The notes: a model not told the origin generated them from the letters alone. A DNA stretch of 54,360 nucleotides from an uncultured Thermomicrobiales bacterium (GCA_902806415.1 CADCWN010000053.1:1-54360); one strand, 5' to 3'. Shown: positions 44,065 through 52,328, counted from the first letter of the stretch. Numbers and translations are program-made.

Positions 44065-44165
44065 CGGCTTGATCCTTTCGCGCACGGCGCTCGGGGTGTC
44101 GTTGTGCGGGGAGGGTACTACGGATGGCGGCGGCTGTCACAGAGTTGTGACGAAGGGAGACTAAC

Positions 44166-44199
44166 CACAGAGCGCACAGAGCGCACAGAGCGCACAGAG
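44166..44199. repeat. Tandem GCGCACAGA repeat
   Basis: CACAGAGCGCACAGAGCGCA and on, at least three 9-base units. No gene is attached. Confidence 0.7.
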
Positions 44200-44271
44200 A
44201 CGAGGGGAGAGAACGAGAGAAGGATGGGAGGGCGGGGATGGGAAAGGGGACGTGGCGAGGACCGGGGCAGG

Positions 44272-44475
44272 GCCGAAGAAGTTGATCGGGTTGAAGGAGT
44301 CGAGCGCGGCCCGCGCGAAGAACTGGTAGACGACCGCGCCGAGGGTGAGGAGCGCGAAGGCGATCGGTAGCCGCGCACCCAGGGAGATTGCCCTATCGCG
44401 GACTCCTGACCCGGTTGGCGGTGTGCGGGTGGGCAGTACAGGTCTCTTTGTAGGGCTGTGCGTGCGATCTGTCAA
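44272..44475 (-). pseudogene. N-terminal remnant of a small membrane protein (Pr6Pr-like)
   Basis: Frame from ATG 44475 reads a hydrophobic helix, LPIAFALLTLGAVVYQFFA, then LDSFNPINFFG before sequence turns low-complexity and runs into the GCGCACAGA repeats. The helix plus FNPxNFF pattern resembles the start of Pr6Pr-type membrane proteins (weak inference). The rest is missing. Confidence 0.45.
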
Positions 44476-44482
44476 TGCGGAG

Positions 44483-44612
44483 GAAACCCGTCCCCCGGCC
44501 CCTCCCGCTTCAGGGGAGGGGTGACTCGTTCGAGGGGCGTTGCCTCGCCAGCTGACCGCTGCGCCAATAACGTGTCTCCCCTCTCCCTTCAGGGGAGGGG
44601 CCGGGGGAGGGA
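44483..44612. repeat. Two CTCCC/GGGAG hairpins flanking a short spacer
   Basis: CCCCTCCCGCTTCAGGGGAGGGG (positions about 44502-44521) and CCCTCTCCCTTCAGGGGAGGGG (about 44580-44600), the same hairpin type twice, followed by GGGGAGGGATTTCTC. No T-run downstream, so terminator function is uncertain. Confidence 0.6.
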
Positions 44613-44693
44613 TTTCTCACCCCACTGGCGCGGGTCGTGCATTGGGAGGAATTCGGTAGCGTGGCATAGCGCGATGTGATGAAGGAGGGGGCA

Positions 44694-44912
44694 ATGTTTC
44701 GCAGGGTGTACGACACGGTGAACAAAGTTGGGCAGGGATGGATGAACCTGAATCAGGGGGTCTATAACAGCCCGGTGAAGACGGAGCGGCAACTCGGGGA
44801 GGCGCGGGCGCTGCTCGAAGAGGTGGTGGCCGATTGGCCCGCCGGACGTCCCGATACGCCGGCCGTCACCGCCGCGCGACAGTATCTGCGGCGCGGGGAC
44901 ACGGAGGGGTAG
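44694..44912 (+). CDS. Small uncharacterised 72-residue protein
   Basis: ATG 44694 with a strong GAAGGAGGGGG site; an earlier ATG adds six residues. MFRRVYDTVNKVGQGWMNLNQGVY then a charged helical C-terminus (TERQLGEARALLEEVVADW). No membrane helix. I do not recognise the family. It lies ahead of the TetR promoter and could be a separate transcript. Confidence 0.55.
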   Translation: MFRRVYDTVNKVGQGWMNLNQGVYNSPVKTERQLGEARALLEEVVADWPAGRPDTPAVTAARQYLRRGDTEG

Positions 44913-44944
44913 TCGCGCGGGGCTGCGCGATCATGATAGCCCTC

Positions 44945-44991
44945 TTGACGCGACGCGATGATGGCGGTATTATCCTTATAGGTCGATAAGG
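44945..44991 (+). promoter_or_regulatory. TetR promoter with operator CTTAT-N6-ATAAG
   Basis: TTGACG (44945-44950), 17-base spacer, TATTAT (44968-44973). Directly after the -10 is CCTTAT-AGGTCG-ATAAGG (44974-44991), a perfect 6-bp inverted repeat at the start of transcription. The same CTTAT-N6-ATAAG occurs before the MMPL gene. Confidence 0.85.
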
Positions 44992-45007
44992 TGCGCGGGG
45001 GGGCTAT

Positions 45008-45649
45008 TTGGTCGAGCGGCGGCGCGGGGGGAACGAGCAGGAGCGTGAGGAGACGGCGCAACTGATCCTGCAGGCGGCGCGACGCCTGTTCATGGCGCAC
45101 GGCTATCGAGCGGTCAGCACGCGGCAGGTCGCGGAGGCGGTCGGGCTGACGCAACCGGCGCTCTATCACCACTTCGCCACGAAGGAAGAATTGTACGTGG
45201 CGGTGGCGCTCGGCGAGGTGGCGCGGCTGCGCGCGGGGATCGAACGGATCGCGCGCCGCGAGGGTCCGACGCGGGAGCGGCTGCACGGCCTCGCGCGGTT
45301 CCTGCTGACGACCGTGGACTACGATTTCCCGCTGATGTACCACGACATGGGGACGGAGCTGGGCGAGCAATCGCGCGAAACCCTCGGCGCGGCCTTCTAC
45401 GGCGGGATCATCGCGCCGCTCGCCGCCCTGTTCGCCGCCGGTCAGCGGGCCGGGGAGTTGCGCGACGAGGCGCACGGCGGCCTGAGCCCGGCGGGCGGGG
45501 CGGGGTTGTTCATGGCCTTCGTGGCCCATTTCCTCGATCGGCCGCTGGTCGGGGAGCGGACGGCCAGGCCGGGCGGCGTCGAGGCGAGCGCCGAGTCGCT
45601 GGTAGGGCTGCTGCTGGAAGGGCTCGGGGCGCGTGTTGATAGGGGGTGA
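45008..45649 (+). CDS. TetR-family repressor of the MMPL exporter
   Basis: 213 residues from TTG 45008. The helix-turn-helix is in residues 18-62 (LILQAARRLFMAHGYRAVST, VAEAVGLTQPALYHHFATKEEL), the usual TetR pattern; the C-terminal 150 residues are the ligand-binding helical domain. It has its own promoter with an inverted repeat, and a matching repeat lies in the MMPL promoter 400 bases downstream of its stop. It should repress both until a ligand, perhaps an exporter substrate, binds. Confidence 0.9.
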   Translation: MVERRRGGNEQEREETAQLILQAARRLFMAHGYRAVSTRQVAEAVGLTQPALYHHFATKEELYVAVALGEVARLRAGIERIARREGPTRERLHGLARFLLTTVDYDFPLMYHDMGTELGEQSRETLGAAFYGGIIAPLAALFAAGQRAGELRDEAHGGLSPAGGAGLFMAFVAHFLDRPLVGERTARPGGVEASAESLVGLLLEGLGARVDRG

Positions 45650-45730
45650 ACCGCTCTTTCCGTCCGGGCGCATCCTGGGGAGGTTGGGGGGCGGTGGATG
45701 GATACGATGCGCGGTGGCGGCATCGGCCAG

Positions 45731-45810
45731 ACCGGGACTGAAGCACCCTGACTACGCAGGGTATAAATCCCGGCTAGGGGCTGAGGCCACGAAGCCTACT
45801 GAAGTAGGCT
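45731..45810 (+). repeat. Double-hairpin repeat E2
   Basis: First hairpin: CCGGG (45732-45736) with CCCGG (45769-45773), containing a nested ACCCTG-N6-CAGGGT stem. Second: AGCCTAC-TGAA-GTAGGCT (45793-45810), perfect. The GGCCACGAAG core sits between. E3 is its inverted partner 50 bases on. Confidence 0.85.
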
Positions 45811-45860
45811 GGGTCCAATCGCGGGGTGTCTATCAGCAATGGCAGCAGATCGGCAGCACA

Positions 45861-45925
45861 GCCTAGTCCACTTGAGTGGACTTCGTGGCCGCAGGCAGGG
45901 AGCCGGGGATTTCAATCCCCGGTCC
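45861..45925 (-). repeat. Double-hairpin repeat E3, inverted relative to E2
   Basis: AGTCCAC-TTGA-GTGGACT (45865-45882), the CTTCGTGGCCGC core, and CCGGGGAT-TTCA-ATCCCCGG (45903-45922), all perfectly paired. Same design as E2 with different stem sequences. Confidence 0.88.
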
Positions 45926-46001
45926 GGTCCGCACCACCCCGGCCTTTCCGCGCCGTCATGCGTTGGTAGCACGAGTCAATCATCAGCGGGGCACTCTTTT
46001 T

Positions 46002-46034
46002 TTGACCATTGCTTATCGATTGATAAGCTAAATT
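46002..46034 (+). promoter_or_regulatory. MMPL promoter region with TetR-type operator
   Basis: TTGACC (46002-46007) followed by GCTTATC-GATT-GATAAGC (46011-46028), a perfect 7-bp inverted repeat, and TAAATT (46029-46034) or a shifted hexamer as a weak -10. The CTTAT-N6-ATAAG core is the same as in the TetR promoter. Confidence 0.78.
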
Positions 46035-46051
46035 CGACGATGGAGGAGTCG

Positions 46052-48478
46052 ATGAGCGGGCGGCAGGGTGGGCATGATATGGCTGGGGCGGGGCGGGTCG
46101 ATCGCCTGTTCGGCGGGCTGGCAACGGCGGTGACCGGGCGCTGGGGGCGCTGGGTCACCCTGGCGGCCTGGATCGTGGCGGCGGGGCTGCTGAGCGTCGT
46201 CGCGCCGAAGGTGACCGACTACTACGATGCCGGCGGCTTCGGGATCGGCGATCAGGAGTCGGTGCGGGCCTCGAAGGTGGTGGCCGAGGCGTTCCCGGGG
46301 TCGCGCGGTATCCCGGCGATCATCGTCGTTCACAACCCGGCGGGGCTGAACGCGGGCGACGAGGCGGCGGCGAAGCAGATCAGCGACTGGCTGATCGGCG
46401 GGTCGAAACCGGCGGGGATCGAGGCGATCGTCTCGCCCTACACCGTGCCGCAGGCGCGCGGGCAATTGGTCTCCGCCGACGGGACGACGCTGGAGATCGT
46501 CGCCGCGCTGAGCGGCGAGATCGGCGACGACGCGCGGGTGGAGGCCGTGGAGGCGATGCGCGCCTTCACCGACGGCTTCGATGGCCGGGAGGGCCGACAG
46601 GTCAAGGTGACCGGCCCGGCGGGGATCATCACCGATGCGGCGGCGATTTTTGGCGAGACCGACCTGCCGCTACTGCTGACGACGGTGGGGTTGGTGTTGG
46701 TCCTACTGCTGGCGATCTACCGTTCGCCCCTGCTGGCGTTGGCCCCGCTGGTCGCGGTCGGCGTCGCCACCGCCGTGGTCAATCCGCTGCTCGGCTACGC
46801 CGCACGGGGCGGGCTGTTCCCGGTTAACCAGCAGGCCGCCTCGATCTTGACGATCCTCCTCTTCGGGGCCGGGACCGACTACACGATCTTCCTGGCGGCG
46901 CGCTATCGCGAGGAGTTGGAGCGCGAGCCGGACCGGATCAGGGCGCTGCGGCGGGCGATCGTCGGCGTCGGCGAGGCGATCACCTCCAGCGCCGGGACGG
47001 TGATCGTCGCGCTGCTGACCTTGCTGCTGACGACGCTGACCCTCTATCGCGGCCTCGGGCCGACGCTGGCGCTGGGGATCGTGATCATGCTGATCGCGGG
47101 GCTGACGTTCGTCCCGGCCCTGCTGGCGATCCTGGGCCGCGCGGCCTTCTGGCCCCTGGTGCCGAAGCTGCGCGACACGGCGGAGCGGCCCGAGGAGGGG
47201 GCGGGGCGCGGCTTCTGGGGGCGGATCGCCGCCCTGGTCATACGGCGACCGGGGTTGGCGGTGGTGGGGAGCGTCCTGCTGCTCGGCATCCTCGCCCTCG
47301 GCAATATCGGCACGCCGGAAGTCTTCAACTTCCTGACCGGCTTCCGCAAGTCGACCCCCTCGGCGGAGGGCTACGCGATCCTGGCGGCACACTACCCACC
47401 CGGCACCCTGGCCCCCTCCGATGTGGTCGTGCAACTGCCGCCCGGCACGGATCCCTGGGCGCAACTGGCCGCGATTGACCGGATCAACACCGCGCTCGCC
47501 GGGGTGCCGAACGTGGCGAAGGTGACCGGGCCGACTCGCCCGACCGGCGACGCCCCGGCGATTGACTCGACAGCGCTGCAAGGGGCGATCGCCGCCCTCC
47601 CGCCCGAACTGAAAGCGGCGATTCGGTCCGGGCAGGGTGGCCCACCGGGTGGGGTTCTTGGCGGCGGCGCTCCGGGCGGTGCTCCCGGTGGCGCTGCGGG
47701 TGGACCGGACCCGCGCGCGATCGCGGCCTACGCGCAGGGGGCGCAATTCGTTTCGCCGGGCGGCGCGGTCGTGCGGTTCGGGGTGACGCTGGGCAGTGAT
47801 CCCTATGGCGTCCCGGCGCTGGACACCGTCGCGCCGCTGCGGGAGGCGGCGCGCGGCGCGACGCGGGCGGCGTTCGGCGACGGCGCGACGGTCCTGCTCG
47901 GCGGCGTGACCCCGACCCAGGCGGATACCCGCGCGGTCAGCGACCGCGACAAGGCGATCGTCGTGCCGACAGTGCTGGTCCTGACGGCGATCATCCTCGG
48001 GCTGCTGCTGCGCAGCGTCGTGGCGGCGCTCTACCTGCTGCTGGCCGTGACCCTCAATTACTTCGCGGCGCTTGGTGCGTCGTCGTTCCTCTTCCGCCAG
48101 ATCCAGGGGGACGAGGGGATCGCCTACGCGATCCCGCTCTACTCGTTCATCTTCCTGGTCGCGCTGGGGGCCGACTACACGATCTTCCTGATGACGCGGG
48201 TGCGCGAGGAGGTCGCGCGCCACGGCACGCGGCTCGGCACGCAGGAGGCCCTGCGGCGCACCGGCGGCGTGATCACCTCGGCGGGGCTGATCCTGGCGGG
48301 GACGTTCCTGGTGCTGACGACCTTGCCGCTGCGCGACCTCTACCAGCTGGGCGTGGTCGTCGCGCTCGGCGTTATCCTCGACACCTTCCTGGTGCGCGGC
48401 TTGCTAGTGCCGGGGATTGTCCTCCTCTTGGGGCGCTGGAACTGGTGGCCGGGGCGGATGAAAAGTCATGGGTCGTGA
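46052..48478 (+). CDS. MMPL-family (RND superfamily) exporter
   Basis: 808 residues from ATG 46052, preceded by GGAGGAG; the open frame starts earlier but that part crosses the promoter. Two copies of the MMPL unit: each has a large outer loop and a membrane bundle. GAGTDYTIFLAARYREEL (first) and GADYTIFLMTRVREEV (second) carry the Asp-Tyr pair thought to relay protons. A Gly/Pro-rich linker (about 526-553) sits in the second outer loop. Such exporters move lipids or hydrophobic toxins using the proton gradient. It is under the TetR regulator. Its stop lies in a GTCGTGA array. Confidence 0.92.
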   Translation: MSGRQGGHDMAGAGRVDRLFGGLATAVTGRWGRWVTLAAWIVAAGLLSVVAPKVTDYYDAGGFGIGDQESVRASKVVAEAFPGSRGIPAIIVVHNPAGLNAGDEAAAKQISDWLIGGSKPAGIEAIVSPYTVPQARGQLVSADGTTLEIVAALSGEIGDDARVEAVEAMRAFTDGFDGREGRQVKVTGPAGIITDAAAIFGETDLPLLLTTVGLVLVLLLAIYRSPLLALAPLVAVGVATAVVNPLLGYAARGGLFPVNQQAASILTILLFGAGTDYTIFLAARYREELEREPDRIRALRRAIVGVGEAITSSAGTVIVALLTLLLTTLTLYRGLGPTLALGIVIMLIAGLTFVPALLAILGRAAFWPLVPKLRDTAERPEEGAGRGFWGRIAALVIRRPGLAVVGSVLLLGILALGNIGTPEVFNFLTGFRKSTPSAEGYAILAAHYPPGTLAPSDVVVQLPPGTDPWAQLAAIDRINTALAGVPNVAKVTGPTRPTGDAPAIDSTALQGAIAALPPELKAAIRSGQGGPPGGVLGGGAPGGAPGGAAGGPDPRAIAAYAQGAQFVSPGGAVVRFGVTLGSDPYGVPALDTVAPLREAARGATRAAFGDGATVLLGGVTPTQADTRAVSDRDKAIVVPTVLVLTAIILGLLLRSVVAALYLLLAVTLNYFAALGASSFLFRQIQGDEGIAYAIPLYSFIFLVALGADYTIFLMTRVREEVARHGTRLGTQEALRRTGGVITSAGLILAGTFLVLTTLPLRDLYQLGVVVALGVILDTFLVRGLLVPGIVLLLGRWNWWPGRMKSHGS

Positions 48479-48535
48479 GTCGTGAGTCGTGAGAGAGTGC
48501 CGAGTGCCGAGTGACAAGTGGCGAGTGGCGAGTGA
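48471..48535 (+). repeat. Mixed heptamer array (GTCGTGA, GTGCCGA, GTGACAA, GTGGCGA) at the MMPL stop codon
   Basis: Three GTCGTGA units, the first giving the TGA stop (48476-48478), then GTGCCGA twice, GTGACAA once and GTGGCGA twice. Unit sequence drifts along the array while the seven-base period and GT....A frame hold. Confidence 0.85.
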
Positions 48536-48543
48536 GGGGGGCG

Positions 48544-48595
48544 GACCCCTCCCCGCCGCCCCGGCGGCGACCCTCCCCTGAAAGGGAGGGTGGGA
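48544..48595. repeat. CCCTCCCC-type palindromic repeat
   Basis: CCTCCCCGCCGCCCCGGCGG followed by ACCCTCCCCTGAAAGGGAGGGT. Same layout as 30691-30742 and 52144-52193. Confidence 0.75.
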
Positions 48596-48623
48596 TTACG
48601 GCGATGTTGCGAGGAGGATGGCG

Positions 48624-49451
48624 ATGGATGGGCGAGGGACAGGGCGCGATCTGGCGCGGCAGGGGCTGACGGTGGTGGCGGCGATCGCGCAGGTGGTGGC
48701 GGGGCCGCTGGGCTTCTTCCTCGGGGCGGAGGTGGGGGAAATCTCCGACCAGAATAGGACGTTGGCGACGCCCGCCGGGTACGCCTTCGCCATCTGGGGG
48801 CCGATCTTCCTGCTGATTGGGGCCTACGCCGTCTATCAGGCGTTGCCCGGCCAGCGCGAGAATCGGCTGCTGCGGCGGATCGGCTGGCCGATCGTCGGGG
48901 CGTGCCTGGGCAACGCGCTGTGGGAGATCATCTTCCCGCAACGACTGTTTGTCCCGGCGCAGCTCACCATCGTGGCGATCTTCGCCTGCCTGGCGGTCGC
49001 CTTCGGGGGGCTCGCGCGGGAGGCGCGCGAGCGGAGTCTCACCGGTGCCGAGCGCTGGCTGGTGGCGCTGCCGCTAGGGCTGCTCTTCGGCTGGCTCTCC
49101 GCCGCCACCCTGGTCGGTCTGGGGGCGACGCTGCGCGCGATCGGGCTGCTGCCGGGCGGGGCGAGCGAAACGTTCGCGGCGGCGGCGTTGCTCCTGCTCT
49201 GCGGCGGGATCGCCACCCTGGTGCTCTTGCGCTGGCGTGCCATCCCGGCGGCGGGACTGCTCGCCTACGTGGCGGCGGTCGTCTGGGCGCTGATCGCGGT
49301 GGTGGCGCAAGGGGGCGCGGCCTCGACGCCGATCGCCGTCGTCGCGGTGGCGATGATCGCCGCCGTGATCGTTGCTTTGCTGGGGGCGTTGTTCGGCGGT
49401 GGGGCGGCGCGCGGTGGGGGGGGCGCGACTGTTGGCGGGGTCGCCGCGTAG
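48624..49451 (+). CDS. TspO/MBR-like polytopic membrane protein
   Basis: 275 residues from ATG 48624 (GAGGAGG six bases upstream). The segment ATPAGYAFAIWGPIFLLIGAYAVYQALP resembles the TspO loop and helix, and there are about seven hydrophobic helices in all, more than the five of TspO; such long TspO/MBR-like proteins exist in bacteria. TspO proteins bind tetrapyrroles; this one's role is not known. The C-terminus is Gly-rich. Follows the MMPL gene by 145 bases, maybe not the same transcript. Confidence 0.7.
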   Translation: MDGRGTGRDLARQGLTVVAAIAQVVAGPLGFFLGAEVGEISDQNRTLATPAGYAFAIWGPIFLLIGAYAVYQALPGQRENRLLRRIGWPIVGACLGNALWEIIFPQRLFVPAQLTIVAIFACLAVAFGGLAREARERSLTGAERWLVALPLGLLFGWLSAATLVGLGATLRAIGLLPGGASETFAAAALLLLCGGIATLVLLRWRAIPAAGLLAYVAAVVWALIAVVAQGGAASTPIAVVAVAMIAAVIVALLGALFGGGAARGGGGATVGGVAA

Positions 49452-49459
49452 TGCGTGGT

Positions 49460-49529
49460 GGCGGGCGGCTGAACCCCGTGACCCGGCACAGGACAAGACC
49501 GCCCGCCCTGACCCGTTTAAGTTCGCCAC
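49460..49529 (-). repeat. Intergenic repeat copy C (related to 7895 and 27308)
   Basis: On the minus strand: GTGGCGAACTTAAACGGGTC, then CGGTCTTGTCCTGTGCCGGG, then GGGGTTCAGCCGCCCGCC. It begins nine bases after the TspO-like stop. The first block matches copy A, the middle and last match copy B. Confidence 0.72.
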
Positions 49530-49617
49530 CGCCATCAACCGCCCGCCACCTTGACGCCCTGCCCGCCCCGGCGTAGGGTGGCGCGGCGACGGATGGCGGG
49601 GCGGGGGAGGGGGCGCG

Positions 49618-50598
49618 ATGCGGATTCTGGTGACCGGGATCACGGGGCGGATCGGGGCGAACCTGGCGGCGACGCTGGTAGGTCGGGGACACGAGGTGCG
49701 CGGGCTGGTCTGGGGGCGCGACGCGCGGGTCGGGAAGCTGCGCCCGCTCGGCGTCGAGCTGATCGAGGGGAGCCTGACCGACGCGGGCGATGTCGCGCGG
49801 GCGGTCGCGGGGATGGACGCGATCTACCATCTCGGCGGCGCGTTCCAGGGCGGCGGGCCGTTCTCGACCGAGGACTATTTTCAGATCAACGTGCGCGGCA
49901 CCTTCCTGATGCTGGAGGCGGCGCGCGGGTTGCCGCGCTTGCAGCAGTTCCTCTTCGCCAGCACCGACGCCCTCTACGACAAGTACCCGCCGGGCGGGAT
50001 GACCGCGCCGATCGACCCCGACCGCGCGCCGCGCCGCCCGAGGGGACCCTACGCCCTCTCGAAGTCGCTCGGCGAGGAGCTGTGCGACGGCTACTGGCGC
50101 ACCTACCGCACGCCGATCACGACGCTGCGGTTCGCGCTGACGGTCGGGGCGGGGGAAATCCTGCACTTCCCGCAGTTCCGACTCAGCAAGTTGCGGGAGA
50201 CCTATCGCGACCTCGAACCACTCTGGCACGGCGAGGAACAACTCGTGGTGATGCGCGACCTCAACGGGCGACCGTGGCGCAAGCACATCGCCGACGTGCG
50301 CGACATCGTGGCGGGCTGCGTGGTGGCGCTCGGGGTGCCGGACGCGCTCGGCCAGACGTTCCAGTTGGCCGGCCCGCGGGCATTCGGCTGGGATGAGGCG
50401 GTGCCGTACTTGGCCGAGCGCCTGGGCCTCCCGCATGTGGAGGCGCGCTCGGTCGGCGTGCCGACCCACTACGAGTTCGATCTGACGAAGGGGCGGGAAT
50501 TGCTCGGGTTCGATCCGCAGTACGACATCGTGCGAATGATCGACGACGCGCTGGCGTTCGAGCGCGGGGAGGATGTGGGCGTGCTGGCGACGGGATGA
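49618..50598 (+). CDS. NAD(P)-dependent epimerase/dehydratase (extended SDR)
   Basis: 326 residues from ATG 49618, GGGGGAGG upstream. MRILVTGITGRIGANLAATL is the Gly-rich NAD-binding motif (TGxTGxIG), and YALSKSLGEELCD holds the Tyr-x-x-x-Lys catalytic pair; the Ser is in FLFASTDALYD. The closing region (VPTHYEFDLTKGRELLGFDP) is typical for nucleotide-sugar-like extended SDRs. It may act on sugar or uronic acid derivatives, matching its neighbours, but the substrate is unknown. Confidence 0.87.
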   Translation: MRILVTGITGRIGANLAATLVGRGHEVRGLVWGRDARVGKLRPLGVELIEGSLTDAGDVARAVAGMDAIYHLGGAFQGGGPFSTEDYFQINVRGTFLMLEAARGLPRLQQFLFASTDALYDKYPPGGMTAPIDPDRAPRRPRGPYALSKSLGEELCDGYWRTYRTPITTLRFALTVGAGEILHFPQFRLSKLRETYRDLEPLWHGEEQLVVMRDLNGRPWRKHIADVRDIVAGCVVALGVPDALGQTFQLAGPRAFGWDEAVPYLAERLGLPHVEARSVGVPTHYEFDLTKGRELLGFDPQYDIVRMIDDALAFERGEDVGVLATG

Positions 50599-50655
50599 GG
50601 GGGGCGGCCCTCACTCTCCGGTAACAACGCGGACGCTTCGTGAACAGGAAGAGCA

Positions 50656-52035
50656 ATGCCATTCGATCTGGTCATCCGCGGCGGGGAGATCGTGACGGCG
50701 GGCGCGACCATGCGCGCCGATCTGGGGGTGATCGAGGGGCGGGTCGCGCAGATCGGCGGGGAACTGGCCGGGGAGCGGGAGATCGACGCGACCGGGAAGC
50801 TGCTGCTGCCGGGCGGGATCGACGCGCATGTCCACCTCTCCACGCCGCCCGGCCAGCGCGAGGGTCCGGCCTGGGTGGACGATTTCACCAGCGGCTCGGC
50901 GGCGGCGCTGGCGGGCGGGATCACGACGCTGGGGAATATGACGTTCCTCCTGCCGGGGGAGACGCCGCTGGCCGGGCTGGCGCGCGAGGCGGTGGTTGCC
51001 CGCGAGCAGACGATCTGCGATCTCTTCCTGCACCCGGTCCTGAGCGAGACGCCCCCCGCCGTGCTGTACGAGATCCCGGCGCTGTTGGGCGAGGGGTGCA
51101 ACACCATCAAGTTCTTCATGTCCCCGCCGGGCTTCGACCAGCAAGCACCCGGCTATGTGGAGGCGACGCGGCGGGCGGGCGCTGCCGGGTTGCTCTCGCT
51201 GATCCACTGCGAGGATCATGCGTTGATGGCCGACGCGGCGGCGCGGTTGCACGCCGCCGGGCGCTCGTCGTTGCGCCATTACGCCGAGAGTCGCCCGCCG
51301 ATCAGCGAGGTCGTGGCGACGCAGCGGGCGGTCGCGATCGCCGAGGCGACCGGCGCGCCGGTCTACATCGTCCACCTCTCCTGCGCGCGGGCGCTGGCGG
51401 TCTGCGCCGAGGCGGCGTCGCGCGGGGTGCCGGTCTATGTCGAGACGCGCCCGTTCTACCTGCACCTGACGCGCGAGCGCTTCGCGGAGCCGGATGGCGC
51501 GAAATATGTCGGCCAGCCGCCGCTGCGCGAGGCGGCGGATGTGGCGGCGCTGTGGGCCGGGTTGCGGGCCGGGACGGTCCACACCGTTTGCACCGATCAC
51601 GCGCCGTGGTCGCTGGCGGCGAAACTGGACCCCGCATTGACGATCACGCGGCTGCGACCGGGCGCGGAGAACTTGCAGACGATGCTGCCGATGCTCTACT
51701 CCGAGGGGGTGCGCACAGGGCGGCTCTCGCTCGGGCGGTTGGTCGAAGTGCTGGCGACGAATGCCGCCAAACTCTTCGGGCTCTACCCGCGCAAAGGGAC
51801 GATCGCGGTCGGGAGCGACGCCGACCTTGTCGTCTTCGACCCGAACCTGACGCGCACGGTCACGGCGGGGATGTTGCAGTCGAACGCCGACTACTCGGTC
51901 TACGAGGGCTGGGAAGTGACCGGCTGGCCGACGGCGACGATCCGCCGGGGCGAGATCGTCTTCGATGGCGGTGCGGTCATCGGCCAGGCGGGGAGCGGGG
52001 AATTGGTGCGGCGGGGGGCGACGGCGGCGCTGTAG
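50656..52035 (+). CDS. Dihydropyrimidinase/D-hydantoinase-like amidohydrolase
   Basis: 459 residues from ATG 50656 (AGGAAG upstream). FDLVIRGGEIVTAGATMRADLGVI start, metal site HVHLS, a probable carboxylated Lys in NTIKFFMSPPGF, His in VYIVHLSCA, and CTDHAPWSLAAK (Asp) late in the protein. The C-terminal GSDADLVVFDPN beta-domain is typical. These enzymes hydrolyse cyclic amides such as dihydropyrimidines or hydantoins; allantoinase and dihydroorotase are related, so the substrate is tentative. Follows the SDR gene by 57 bases, probably in one transcript. Confidence 0.86.
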   Translation: MPFDLVIRGGEIVTAGATMRADLGVIEGRVAQIGGELAGEREIDATGKLLLPGGIDAHVHLSTPPGQREGPAWVDDFTSGSAAALAGGITTLGNMTFLLPGETPLAGLAREAVVAREQTICDLFLHPVLSETPPAVLYEIPALLGEGCNTIKFFMSPPGFDQQAPGYVEATRRAGAAGLLSLIHCEDHALMADAAARLHAAGRSSLRHYAESRPPISEVVATQRAVAIAEATGAPVYIVHLSCARALAVCAEAASRGVPVYVETRPFYLHLTRERFAEPDGAKYVGQPPLREAADVAALWAGLRAGTVHTVCTDHAPWSLAAKLDPALTITRLRPGAENLQTMLPMLYSEGVRTGRLSLGRLVEVLATNAAKLFGLYPRKGTIAVGSDADLVVFDPNLTRTVTAGMLQSNADYSVYEGWEVTGWPTATIRRGEIVFDGGAVIGQAGSGELVRRGATAAL

Positions 52036-52038
52036 TGA

Positions 52039-52193
52039 TACAGCCCTCACCCCCCGGCTCGCCTGCGCTCGCCGACTCCCTCTCCTCATCCGAGGAGAGG
52101 GGCAGAAGTGCTGTAGGGGGGGCTGGCTGTTGGATAGCTGCGCGGACCCCTCCCTGCCGCTGCGACGGCGACCCTCCCCTGAAGAGGGAGGGT
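52039..52193. repeat. Palindromic repeats after the hydantoinase gene
   Basis: A CCCTCACCCCC... CTCTCCTCATCCGAGGAGAGG hairpin (about 52044-52101) and a CCCTCCCC-type copy (52144-52193; CCTCCCTGCCGCTGCGACGG, then CCCTCCCCTGAAGAGGGAGGG). Confidence 0.7.
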
Positions 52194-52328
52194 GCGGCGG
52201 TGCTGATTCGGTGGTGCGTAGGATGAGTGAGCCGGTTCCCGCTATCCGGAGGGGGGTGGAAACCGGCTTTGGTGCAACCGCGCAGTCGCCACGTCGTTCC
52301 TGCGATGGAGCGACTACGGGGAGGCGCA

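Noticed and set aside
48544-48595. CCCTCCCC/GGGAGGG hairpins as a CRISPR array
   Set aside because: Copies are far apart with no spacers of regular length, and no cas genes are seen.
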